The notes under the pieces were generated by a model, which ran no database searches, had not been told where the DNA came from, and worked only from the letters and a program-made list of their open reading frames with translations. A DNA stretch of 64,000 nt from Gnetum montanum (lineage: Eukaryota; Streptophyta; Gnetopsida; Gnetales; Gnetaceae): the NCBI GenBank assembly GCA_015680685.1, contig MNCI01014495.1, positions 181,685 to 245,684 of the forward strand. Reading direction: 5' to 3'. Positions 1 through 9,786 of this stretch are shown here, in pieces (within the stretch, counting starts at the first letter, position 1; each line of letters opens with the position of its first letter). Both the position numbers and the translations under genes were made by a program.

Positions 1-2197
1 CAAAATCAATCAAGCCTGAAACCCTTAGGAACTAGGGGCTCATTGGGCAAGGCCAAAGAGGGGTTCTTGAGGAGCTCACAGTAGTGCTGATGTTTCCTAG
101 CTCCCTCTTCTAACATCTATTTGTGTTGGATGTACCTCACTACCAATCACTGCTTCAGAAGATTTGAAGGCTTGATAGGTAGCGGGGTATACTTTGAGTG
201 GTCTTTATGCTCAAAGTTCGATTTTGGTGACACAGATGTCTAGGGTGCAGGTGTGGAAGGTTGCAGTGCGTTGCCCTGCTTGGGCGTGAGCTTAGTTATG
301 GGTGAGGCCGATTTTTTTTATTCTTATTACCATTGTTGTTAGGTTTGGGTTTGGCTTCATTTGCCACAGCGGCCACTGTGGGTGGTGCAGCTTTACCCTT
401 CTCCTTCATTGTGAAGGTGGTTTTGTAAGCAACATAGGTTAGGTTTTTGTTGGCCTTAGCCGCATCCTATATGCTCTTAGTCTGGGCGAAGGCCTGACTA
501 AGAGTGCGAGGAGAAAGGTAGTACAACTTAGACTTGATGAAGTCATTCACTGCACCCTTAAAGATGGCCAGCAAGTCGGCCTCCACGATGGGCTCGCGGA
601 TTTCATTAAGGGTTACGCTCCAACGCTGGATGAACTTCTAAACCGATTCAAGAGGATCCTGCTTCACGCTCATCAGTTGATCCAACATGATTTTTGGCTT
701 CAAGTTATACTTGAACCACACCACAAACTAGGTCAGAAGCTCCTCTAGGGTTAATATGGAGGAGCATGGCAAGGCACAATACCAGTCGAGGATCTTTTCA
801 GTCAGAGACATGGCAAAAACACGGATAATTGTGTGCGGCCATTGTTGTAGCAGTAAGGACTTAGACCTAAATGTAACAAGATGTGCATTAGGATCCCCCT
901 CCCTATTGTATTTCGTGAAGTGGGGGAGGGACATCCCTAGAGGTAGCATTAGTGAGGGGATTGCAGAGCTAATGGGGTCGTCCTGGTAAAAATCCATGAC
1001 TTGTACTGTGTTAGACCCGACAGCCTTGAGGCATTTTATTTTCTCAGTAAGAATCTAAATAAGCTAGAAAGCTTGATCCATACTTGGCGACGATGCGGAT
1101 GTTTGGGGAACTTCTGAGGTAGCTCCCATTTGTGGAGTGGCGGGGGTAGCAGCATGACCCATCAGCGGTGTCGATGGGGTGACCCTTGTGAACAGTGCTG
1201 CTTGTGCTTTCCACCACCCGACAGGTGATGTTGTTGAGGCAGCAACCATGGGTTGAGCTACGGGATGGACCACTTGGGTCACTAGCAGAATAGATCATAG
1301 TCTCGCGCTAGGTTGTACTATTTGTAGGATTTGGTAGGTTTATTGGTGAATGTGGTGAGACATCTACAATGGTAGCATAGCAGGGGGAGTAGTGAATGTG
1401 CTCCACCATGTGGACGGGCCTAGGCCTGCCGCTAATGGTGGGATAGGTGTAAATGTGGGAATGGAAGCAAAAGCTACGTATGCCTATGAAGTAGGTATGG
1501 TGTGAACATGTGGCAGGGTAGCCATGATTGGTGTGTGATGTGGTACGAGAATGGATTAATGAACAGTTTGTAAAGGAATAGTGGCTGAAAATGAAACAAG
1601 GGAATAGGGGCGTTGGTACGCTAAGGAGATGCCATGGCTACCCATTGCAAATGTAATTACAGGTTTCGAAGGCGTAGGTGTGATCACGAAAGGAGCTACG
1701 ATAGACAACGAGTTGATCCAGAAAGACTGGGTAAGAGGGACGGTGATGAGGTTGGTTTGACCTACCCCGTTGGATTGAGAATCGAGTTCCTCCTATCCAT
1801 CCTGGAAGGCCTCGTCATGGTTAGATACTATGTCTTGCTGCACCCTAAGCCTAGCCAACTAGATCAGCTAGTCTAGAAGCCATTGATTCATCTGTGTCAA
1901 AGGAATGGAAGCGCCGAGAGTGGGAACAAATTCCTTCCCATTACAGTAAGCAAAATCGAAGCTACGTTTGTCTTTGAGTTCTTGCGCATCTAAGGGCAAG
2001 TTTGCTTGCACCTTTGCATAGAGAAAGTTATACTGCTCATGTTGTTGGGCCAAGCCCTTAGGTTCCCAGTTTTGGATCCTAAGGGATCGGCATGGTTCTA
2101 GCACCGGGCTGAGAGGTTTTTTAGCACCTGTGATGCCTTGAACGATGATGGGAACCTCAATGTTGAAGGTGTTAGCAACAGTGCTTGGGGAAGTCAT
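1..2197 (-). pseudogene. gag: gag of Tat-type retrotransposon A, decayed, runs off left edge
   Basis: Minus-strand gag polyprotein, the capsid precursor that packages element RNA into particles. The ATG lies at 2197-2195. The N-terminal block (about 2197-1870) shares the pattern RIQN-x-P-x-GLA-QQHE and AKVQANLPLD with elements B and E. A Pro/Thr-rich linker follows (about 1800-1080). The capsid core lies at 997-728 (MDFYQDDPI, FAMSLTEKILDWYCALP), nearly collinear with B's capsid at 10985-11252. The part before position 720 matches B's gag C-terminal half. Several reading-frame breaks and stops make it non-functional. Downstream modules of this element lie outside the window. Assignment to the Retrotrans_gag family (PF03732) comes from its pattern and from the B copy. 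Confidence 0.85.
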
Positions 2198-2602
2198 TGT
2201 TACGAAGCTAAATGGTTTCACAAACGAGAAAAACAAGGAAATTGGAAAGCAATCAAAAGGCTTTATGTCTTGCCGGATTCTAAAGGAATCGTCAGAGCGA
2301 CCGATCAATACCACACAATGCGTAAACAACCGTGAAAGGGTGTCATGTTTACGCAAGTGCCTGATAGGGTACAAAATACATGCAAGACTACCATAAAATA
2401 AGGGAGTAAATTGGTGATTGGAGGCTTTATGTCTTGTAGGGTTCCAAAAAAACCATTGAAGTGACCAATCTGCACTGCACGATGTGTAACCAACGACAAA
2501 TGGGTGTCAAGTTTACGCTAATGCGTATCAGGGTGCAGAACGTTTACAGGACTACCGTAAAAGAAAGGGCACCAAAAGGCTTTCCTTCTAGTGCTAGAAA
2601 AC
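2198..2602 (-). other. 5' leader of element A with primer-site remnant and two tandem repeat units
   Basis: Untranslated leader between the LTR end and the gag ATG on the minus strand. Just inside the LTR (plus positions about 2582-2600) is CTAGCACTAGAAGG, matching the primer-binding-site position of B and E. Two diverged direct copies of an approximately 150-170 bp unit follow (about 2260-2410 and 2420-2575), each ending in a 'GGCTTTATGTCTTG'-like block read on the plus strand. The same duplication is in B and E leaders. Confidence 0.7.
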
Positions 2603-3220
2603 TATAGCGACTAAAAACGTCGATGGCTGGAAAACACCGAGAGGTCATCGATCATGACAGTTTTAACCCCGAATCCGTGCGAGGGCCGTGCTAGATAAAA
2701 ATAGAAATGGGGTGCCCTGAATGGTCTGGTCAATCAGACAGGGACTTAATCAGTGTTACTATAACCTTTTGCAAACATGTGATATGACAACAATACTTAT
2801 AGCATAAAGCAATAATTCTTAAATGCAGGAAAGTGGAAAACGATGTAAAATGTAGTGATATACAGAAAAACAAAGTAAAATGCAATTAAGAAAATGCACT
2901 GCTTCAAAGCTATGGCTTTACTCTATCAAGGTGGATACAATTGGTTGCATGACGCTAGGAAGCATAGAGATCCAAAAAGTAACCAAAACGTTCAAAGCAA
3001 GCCAACTGTATGCTTGAACAGGGACTCAAGGGTTGACAGTGCGAAATGCTACAAAAGTAATGGGAAAGTGCAAATAGAATGCCAAACGGAAAGAAGGTTT
3101 AAAATGCTCAAGGTTGCGAGTTTTCCAACTTGTGAAAGTGCTAACTTGCTTGCTTGCCAACTCGCTAACCAACTCGCTCGCCAACCAACCCACCAACCCC
3201 TTGAGCATTGATCGTCAGGG

Positions 3221-3229
3221 TATTTATAG
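3221..3229 (-). promoter_or_regulatory. TATA box of LTR A
   Basis: Minus-strand CCTATAAATA, in the same place as the conserved 'GGTCCTATAAATACCCC' of the other Tat LTRs. It marks the end of U3 and the likely transcription start of the element about 30 bp further. Confidence 0.7.
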
Positions 3230-3394
3230 GCCAGGAGCATGTAAAAGATGTGGTTTGGATGCCATGTGTCCTAGACCTGTGTTGACATGTCCATGCTGCA
3301 TGGAACTGCAAAGTTGATTGAAAAGTCTACCATGCTGGAATTACGCTGTCAGAACCTGGAGATGTGTGCCAATGATGCAAACAAGAGAAGTGCA

Positions 3395-4085
3395 TTCATG
3401 TAGCGTAGCTGCCTGCTACGCTGTGCTACATTTTGTGGCATAGCATGTGGGCGTAGCGTAACAGCTTGCTATGCAAGGAGGTTCATTGATGTAGCATAGC
3501 TACTTGCTATGTTGTGCTATGCTTTAGAGCATAGCATGTTGGCGTAGTGTATCATCTCGCTACGCTATGCTATGCTATACAGCGTAGCATAGCATAGCCA
3601 TTAGTTTGAGGCAGAAGCTTGCATCGAGGCCTGTTGCATGTGTTGGAAGCCTTTGAAGTATTCTGGTTGATTCTTCATGTTTGCTACGCTATCCTATGCT
3701 ACATAGCATAGCATAGCGTAACAGTTGGCCTTAACTATAGAAAGTCCAACAATCTACAACCTTTGCTCTTTACAATGTGAAACTTGCGAATTTGCTGATC
3801 CTGCACTTTGAGATGCCTTTTGTCATTTCTGCAAAGTTGCTACGTCGTGCTACACTATGTAGCATAGCATAGCATAGCATAGCAGCAACATGGCCTGCTT
3901 TTCGCTAATTTTGTCACTTTCTGGTGGAAGGAGCTATTGCTAAAGGACTTGGAGTCAAATGAGAGAACTGACTATTTGGCCTTTGCTACACTGTGCTACG
4001 CTGCATAACATAGCATAGCGTAGCACTTCATTCTACAACCGTCTTCTGACGCCTACTATGCTACATAGCGTACCATAGCATAGCA
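3395..4085. repeat. Cluster of TAGCGTAGCA / TGCTACGCTA palindromes in LTR A
   Basis: At least six blocks built from inverted copies of the 10-mer TAGCGTAGCA and its CpG-decay variants (TAGCATAGCA), often arranged as TGCTACGCTA...TAGCGTAGCA hairpins. The cluster lies upstream of the TATA box, in U3. The same clusters occur in all other Tat LTRs of the window. Confidence 0.85.
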
Positions 4086-4361
4086 AACTTCTTGACTAGA
4101 AAACTTATCGAGCTTTTTTGCGCATCTTAAGCACCGCTGACAACTCCATGCATCACTTCTGAGTAGGCTGTCGGCTGGATGAACTACTCAGGTGGGTAGG
4201 CTGGAGGATCCATTGAGCCTGTCAACACTGGGAGTAGAAAACTTGCCAAACTGGATGATCTGAACACAGATAATCCATTTCTTGTAGAAGTGACATGACG
4301 CTGCCTGAATTACGAAGGCCTGATGAAGCAAGAATGGCCTTTGAAAATTTAGGGTGTTTCA

Positions 4362-6274
4362 ATGGCCACCCTTGCTAATCATTAAAGGCCCTCAATTCTT
4401 TCTAAATTTTTGTTTTACATATTTTTGTTTTATATATTTTTGTTTTACATATTTTTGTTTTACACCATCGTTCATATTTTACCATTTCTTTGTGTGATTA
4501 CTTTATTTTATTCGTCGCCCAATAAGTGTTCATGATGGTGGTATGAATAATATTATATTGATTGCTAATGTTTGGATTTTACCTTTGAAGTATGATGTCG
4601 ATATTAAGGTATGGTTCTTTTGATTAACAAGCAATGAGTCCACGTTGGTCATACATCCATAAAATCCTATGGTCTCCCTTGGCTTGGAACTGTATAGTCC
4701 CTTTCTTTAATAAAACTATTAATGAATTGGTGATTGGGTATTTCTCAGACTAAGGAATGACTCAAAGGATGAAAAGGGTGTGACTTCAAAGGGATTCTAT
4801 GCATTTGTGCTAGCTATTCTCTTGAGTGCTTGGATGTTTTTTATTTGGGTTTTTCACCATTATGATCATTCACCAAATTACCAGAAGTTGAGTACATAAA
4901 AATAAGTCTTTGCATGGTGTGGTTCTCACACAAAAAATACAAAAAAAACACTGAGAATTCAAAGCACACCCCTTAGACACAATAATGATCTTGGGCTACA
5001 GGCACTGGCTATGGCACTAGAAAGACATGTTTTACCCATGCTTGAAGGTTCCCTCTAATTAAGGCCCCTTCTCACTTCCTGGTTCTCCATCTCACTCTTC
5101 TCGAAATGGTGGTGAATTTTTGTAGAGGCATTCTTGTTACTTCAAGAGGATGGGTTGGCCAAATGTGTTGATGCAAGGTCACTGAATGTGGTTGGCTTGA
5201 GTCTGGATTTGGAATGAGTTCTACTTGGTCACATTAACCATGAAACACACAAGGGACTTTACACAACCTTATTCTTGGGTTTCCACTCCATTCTCTACTC
5301 TCCACCTTTCTTTTCCATTTCTCACCTCATTACCGGTTTAATCATTAACCTATATCTTGGTTGATGCATTTTTCTTCCTTGGTAATTTCTTATGGGTAAG
5401 TTTTTAACTCTTGCTTCCAATTGACATTCCTAGAGACTACAAACTCTTTGGTTTGTAGGTCTGTTAGGGTACTAAAGGCATGAGCCTGCTTTGGGGAGGA
5501 CCCACTAGCATTCCTTTTTGGGGCATTTGTTAACTTCTTTCCCTTAAACATTTCCTATAATTAACAACTTTTTGTTTCATCCCCATCCATGAAATCCATT
5601 TTATTGGTGTTTCCGTTGCTACTTTTTCTCCACCTTTCTTATTCCTTATCTTTTTCCACCTTATCGCTACAGGAGGTTCGCTCTTCCTCATGAGGGCCCA
5701 AGCACAAATTTTTCAATTTTTCCTAACCCCTATACCTTAGGTAGTCACCAGTGTTAAAACTCTAGAATCAGTATCTGCCATAACCACAACTCAGCCAATG
5801 CACTTCACATCGAGGCAAGGTATCAACTACATTGTGATTTATCTACCCTCGCTCAATTGTGACTATGTTGTGTGTGCAGATAACAATCATACAACAATGT
5901 ACTGGGCTTGGAGGAAATACTCAGGATGGACTGGAACTAGAATGTTTGCGAAAGGAGTAAGATTGGTGGCATGACTATGGACAAACAATGGAAGGTGCAA
6001 TATTGTCAGTGGCATCAACACGTCTTATTCTTTTCTCTCTCTCTCCTTCTTCTCTTCCAGCTACCAAATAAGGCTGGATGTCATTTATGTACAGTGTTAA
6101 CTTTTGTGGTCATGAACACTAATGTTATCATGTATTGTATTGTTGATTCGTTCACTGGGCATATTGAATCAGTTAACCAGTTCCACCATCAATGGTCATT
6201 CAGTTAATAATTCCATACCTTTCTAATATTTTGTAAGGAACTCGAGGATGAGTTCTCATTCAGTCATGGGGGTA
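4362..6274 (+). other. 3' internal region of Athila-like element C0 (no intact gene)
   Basis: Non-coding or fully decayed sequence that starts abruptly where element A was inserted and ends at a polypurine tract. It begins with T-rich repeats of 'TTTTTGTTTTACATA' (4405-4465), as does the post-gag region of D (47230-47340), and contains the conserved block CCTGCTTTGGGGAGGACC at 5485, shared with D and G. I see no gene; the short ORF at 5971-6207 has no recognisable features. Gag and the 5' half of this element must lie left of element A. Confidence 0.7.
6265..6274 (+). promoter_or_regulatory. Polypurine tract of C0
   Basis: 'CATGGGGGTA' directly before the LTR start. The matching position in D reads 'CGTGGGGGTA' (52089-52098). 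This is where plus-strand DNA synthesis would be primed. Confidence 0.7.
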
Positions 6275-7112
6275 TGATGAATTATGATATTGCATACTCG
6301 ATATCGTGTTTACGATATCACGTCCACGATATCGAATCAACCATGTGATGTCAAATACCCGATATTGCAACCTACCTCCTTGTGTCTATATATAGGAGGT
6401 GGCGCCATTGGTTTCAATAGTTAGAAGTTAGTCCCTTAGCCAAACTCTTGCCATTTTCTCCCTCCAAAGTTAGAATTATTTTTACGTGCCCGTAGTAGGA
6501 GTCATAGAGTGAACAAATCTTTATTCGAGCATTATGTACCTAAGCACACTTTGTGTACAAAAATAAGGACGAACTTTATGATAAACCTTGCAACATACAA
6601 AATAGATTCATTAGTGTTAATTATTATTTAATGCTTTCTTAGTTAATTAATGATTTCTCTCACCCTACAACTCTCTTAGTTAAATACACTCAGTATGATC
6701 ACTTCAAGCATGCGTGTAGCTCTTGGTAACCTAGTAACGATTAGCGTTTGGTAATCCCAGCAACGTTGCACTAGTTCAGGATGTGTATGGAAAGTGGTAA
6801 TGGATACTCGTGTTAGGAGTACTTAGAACTTAGTTAATGAATAGTTAAATTAGATTAGTTACTTAGTTCTCTCTTTCTTCCCTCCTTATTAGTGCAGGAT
6901 ATAAAACACATAAAAGCCATAAAAATCATAAGCCTCAAGCTTACTTAACCATACAAGCGTGACATACAAGTAAGTTTGGGAAGACAACGATTAATCAACC
7001 CATTATTGTTCTACAAAGGCACATAGGCACTTAGTCCTTGGAATTCGATCGGATCATGCGTGAAATGCTTGTATTCGTATGGTTGAGCGTAGGGGTACCT
7101 CACCGCTCATCA
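6275..7112 (+). repeat. Athila-like LTR (838 bp), junction of C0 and C
   Basis: Begins TGATGAATTATGAT and ends GCTCATCA, the inverted-repeat ends typical of this family here. GATATC-rich palindromic sequence lies at about 6285-6345 and a TATA-like CTATATATAGG at 6386. It is preceded by a polypurine tract, as a 3' LTR should be, yet followed directly by gag sequence without the tRNA-Asp primer site. It could be one LTR shared by tandem elements, or a 5' LTR whose leader and gag start were deleted. Confidence 0.75.
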
Positions 7113-7658
7113 ACCCTAACTACACTCAAGGACTACATTCATCTAAGGTAGACAATCCTAGAGGAGATGAAGTAAGTCCTAGACCAGGGGAGGCTTCAAG
7201 GCCTAAGACCTTCTCAAAACATAGAAAAGATAAATCAAGGGATCATGGGAAATACCATATAAGCCATGGCAATCATCCTAGTTCCTCATCTTCCTCTTCC
7301 TCTTCAACATCTAGTTCTGATGAAGATCAATGTAGGTATAGAGGCAAAGCTTCACTATTGGTTGAAATAAAAATAGAAATTAAAACCACAAGAAAAATCA
7401 AAGACATCAAAATGAACATAGATAAAATCATCACAATCAAGAGAGTAGAAATAGAAATTTTCACCATGACATATTTGATGATGATGAACTCTTGGTGGCC
7501 ACTAAGAGCATGTTGTAGATCATAGAGGTAGTTAAAATATCCCACAGGCATCGCAAGGAAAGTCACATAAAAATGCTGATATGAACAATATCCCTAAATT
7601 TGCAAGAGGGTATGATTTTGATCCACAACATCATTTACAAGCCTTCCATGATGCCTAT
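7113..7658 (+). pseudogene. gag: gag of Athila-like element C, 5' part (interrupted by element B)
   Basis: Decayed gag segment. It carries the Ser/His/Arg-rich spacer (HRKDKSRDH then a run of serines at about 7280-7318), an acidic stretch and, in shifted frames, the conserved lead-in ending at 'PQHHLQAFHDA' (7625-7655). The same order is seen in gag of K at 62320-62760. The gag N-terminus and primer site are missing between 7112 and 7113. Reading stops at 7658, where Tat element B is inserted, and resumes at 42118 with 'LQNIKSAWKNLKLFPRTLI'. Confidence 0.75.
7654..7658 (+). repeat. Target-site duplication of element B, left copy
   Basis: CCTAT immediately before B's TG; the identical CCTAT follows B's terminal CA at 42113-42117. 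Host gag reading continues across the site once one copy is removed. Confidence 0.92.
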
Positions 7659-7934
7659 TGAAACACCCTAAATTTCCAAGGCATCCTTGCTTCACCAAGC
7701 TTTTGCAATTTAGGTAGCATCATGGCAGTTCTTCAGGAGATGCACGCTCTCTGAGTTCAGACTAGCCAATTCGACAAGTTTTCTACTCACAATGTCGGTA
7801 GGTTCAACAAATCTTCCTGCTTGCCTGCCTAAGTAGTTCATCTAACCGACAACCTACTCAGAAATTATGCGTGGAGTTGTAGGCACTGCTCAAGATGCAC
7901 AGAATAGTTTGACAAGTTTTCTAAGTCACGAAGT

Positions 7935-8600
7935 TTGCTACGCTACGCCATGTAGCGTAGCAAGCTTTAGAAAATGCTTGTAGAAAAAAGTGCTATGTTG
8001 TGCTACGCTATGCAGGGCGGCACAATGCAACAAAGTCTGGACAATTAGCTCCATCACCCAACTCCAAGTCCTTTGGCGATGGCTCCGTCCACCGAAAAGT
8101 GGCAGAGTTAGCAAAAAGTAGGCCATGTTGGATGCCACGCTACATAGCGTAGCACAACATAGCAACATGGCGGAAACAACAAATAGCATCTCCAAGTGCA
8201 GGGTCAACAAGTTCGCAGGTTTTGCATTGCAAAGATCAAAAGTCATAGATTGTCAGCATTTCCACGACTAAGGCCTGTTGCTACGCTATGCTACGCCATG
8301 TAGCGTAGCACAGTGTAGCAACTACGCAAAATTAGCCAAAACATCCCAGAGGCTTCCAAAGCATGCAACAGGTCCTAATGCAAGTTTCTACCTCAAACGG
8401 ATGGCTACACTATGCTACGCTTCATAGTGTAGCATAGCGTGGCAAGATGCTACGCTATGCCAACATGCTATGCTACAAAGCGTAACACAACGTAGTAGGT
8501 AGCTGCACTACACTGATGCCTCTCCTTGCGTAGCGAGCTGCTACGCCATGTCCACATGTTACGCTACAAAGCATAGCATAGTGTAGTACATAGCTACGCC
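7935..8600. repeat. Palindrome cluster in U3 of B 5' LTR
   Basis: Repeated hairpin-forming blocks of TGCTACGCTA / TAGCGTAGCA with CpG-to-TpG/CpA variants, for example around 7939, 8140, 8281, 8405 and 8530. It corresponds block by block to 24790-25490 in the 3' LTR. Confidence 0.85.
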
Positions 8601-8799
8601 ACATAAATGCACTCCACCCATTTTGACCATTGCTTCACTATTTTGCACCGTTGGCACACATCTCCAAGTCCTGATAGCATAATTACAGTGTGGCAGGCTC
8701 ATAATTACAACGTGGCAGGCTCGCAATTATAGCATAGATCCATTAGCACCGGCCTAGGACACGTGGCGTCCAAACTGTATCTCTCGCACGTCCCTGGTC

Positions 8800-8808
8800 C
8801 TATAAATA
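8800..8808 (+). promoter_or_regulatory. TATA box of B 5' LTR
   Basis: CTATAAATA within 'TGGTCCTATAAATACCCC', conserved at 41503 (B 3' LTR), 26629 (E 5' LTR) and 40745 (E 3' LTR). Likely core promoter of the element. Confidence 0.8.
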
Positions 8809-9409
8809 CCCCGATGAGCAATGCTCGAAGGGTTGGTCCCTGCATTGTCTCGCAAGCAAATAAGTTAGCACTGTAACCTTGAGCATTGTAAGCTTTCTAT
8901 TTGGCATGATAAACAGTTAGCACTCCTTTCTGGCATTTTTTCTTGCTTTTCCTACCACCTTGGTAGCATTTTGCATTGTTGGCTCCCGAGTCTACGTTCA
9001 AGCATCCAACTGCCTTGCTTTAAATGTCTTGGTTACCTTTGGGATCTCTGCACTTCCCGGTGCCATGCAACCAATTGTATCCACCTTGACAGAGTAAAGT
9101 CAATCTTGAAGCAGTGCATTTCCCTAACTACATTCTATTGTGCTTTCTCATTTATCATCTCATTTTACATTTTTGTTTGCATTATTTGCATTTAAAATAT
9201 TGTCTTTACACTATAAAATTTGCTTTCAAATCACATGTTTGCAAAAGGTTATATTAACACCGATTAAGTCCTTATCTGATTGACCATATCGTTTAAGGCA
9301 CCCCGTTTCTGTTTTATCTAACATAGCCCTTCCGCGGATACGGGGTTAAGACTGCCGCAGCCGACGACCCATCGATGTTTTCTAGCGACCGACATTTTTG
9401 GTCGCTACA

Positions 9410-9786
9410 TTTTTTTTGGTGCTAGAAGGAGGGCCTTTTAATGCCCTTTCTGCTAGTTTTACGGTAGTCCTATAAGCGCTCTACACCCTAATACGCATTG
9501 CAGATCAATCACTTCAATGGTTCCTTTGGAACCCTAAAGGACGTAAAGCCTCTGATTGCTAGTTGACTCACTTGTTTTATGGTAGTCTTGCACGTGTTCT
9601 GTACCCCGTCACCCATTAGCGTAAACGTGACATCCTTCTATGGTTTTTTACACATCGTGTGGTACAGATCGGTCGCTATGATGATTCCTCGAGAATTTAG
9701 CAAGATATAAAGCCTTTTTTTTCAAATTTTTGTCCCATTTTCTTGTTCATTATTCTTTCTCATTTTCATAACCATTTAGCTGTGTC
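9410..9786 (+). other. Leader of element B: primer-site candidate and tandem repeat
   Basis: The primer-binding site is expected just after the LTR; TGGTGCTAGAAGGAGGGCC at 9417-9435 begins with the TGG that pairs with a tRNA 3' CCA, and its core is kept in E and A. I cannot assign it to a particular tRNA. Two diverged copies of one unit follow (about 9455-9561 and 9562-9712); the first has an internal deletion relative to E. No ORF of note. Confidence 0.65.

Larger units (their letters stand above)
2603..4361 (-). repeat. 5' LTR of Tat element A (minus strand)
   Basis: Long terminal repeat of about 1.76 kb, 5' end at 4361 reading TGAAACACCCTAAA on the minus strand, the same start as LTRs of B and E. 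The 3' end at 2603 is aligned to the 'GGTCGCTACA' end of B's LTR; here it reads CTATA, so the terminal CA has decayed. It contains a TATA box and a dense palindrome cluster. Length agrees with B's LTRs (1751 and 1768 bp). The target duplication cannot be checked because the other end of the element is outside the window. Confidence 0.85.
7659..9409 (+). repeat. 5' LTR of element B
   Basis: 1751 bp, from TGAAACACCCTAAATTTCC to GGTCGCTACA. It aligns along its length with 24529-25669 plus 41486-42112. U3 is full of TAGCGTAGCA palindromes, and the TATA box is near 8800. A T-rich region and sequence ending 'ACGGGGTTAAGACTG' close the LTR, as in the E copies. Confidence 0.92.

Noticed and set aside
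5971-6207. ORF of 78 codons in C0 as a small membrane protein
   Set aside because: Hydrophobic stretch comes from CT-rich sequence; no counterpart in D or G at the same place.
8971-9195. ORF of 74 codons conserved at 41674-41898
   Set aside because: Both lie in the two LTRs of the same element, so identity by descent explains it; no domain and no conservation of the frame in the E LTRs.
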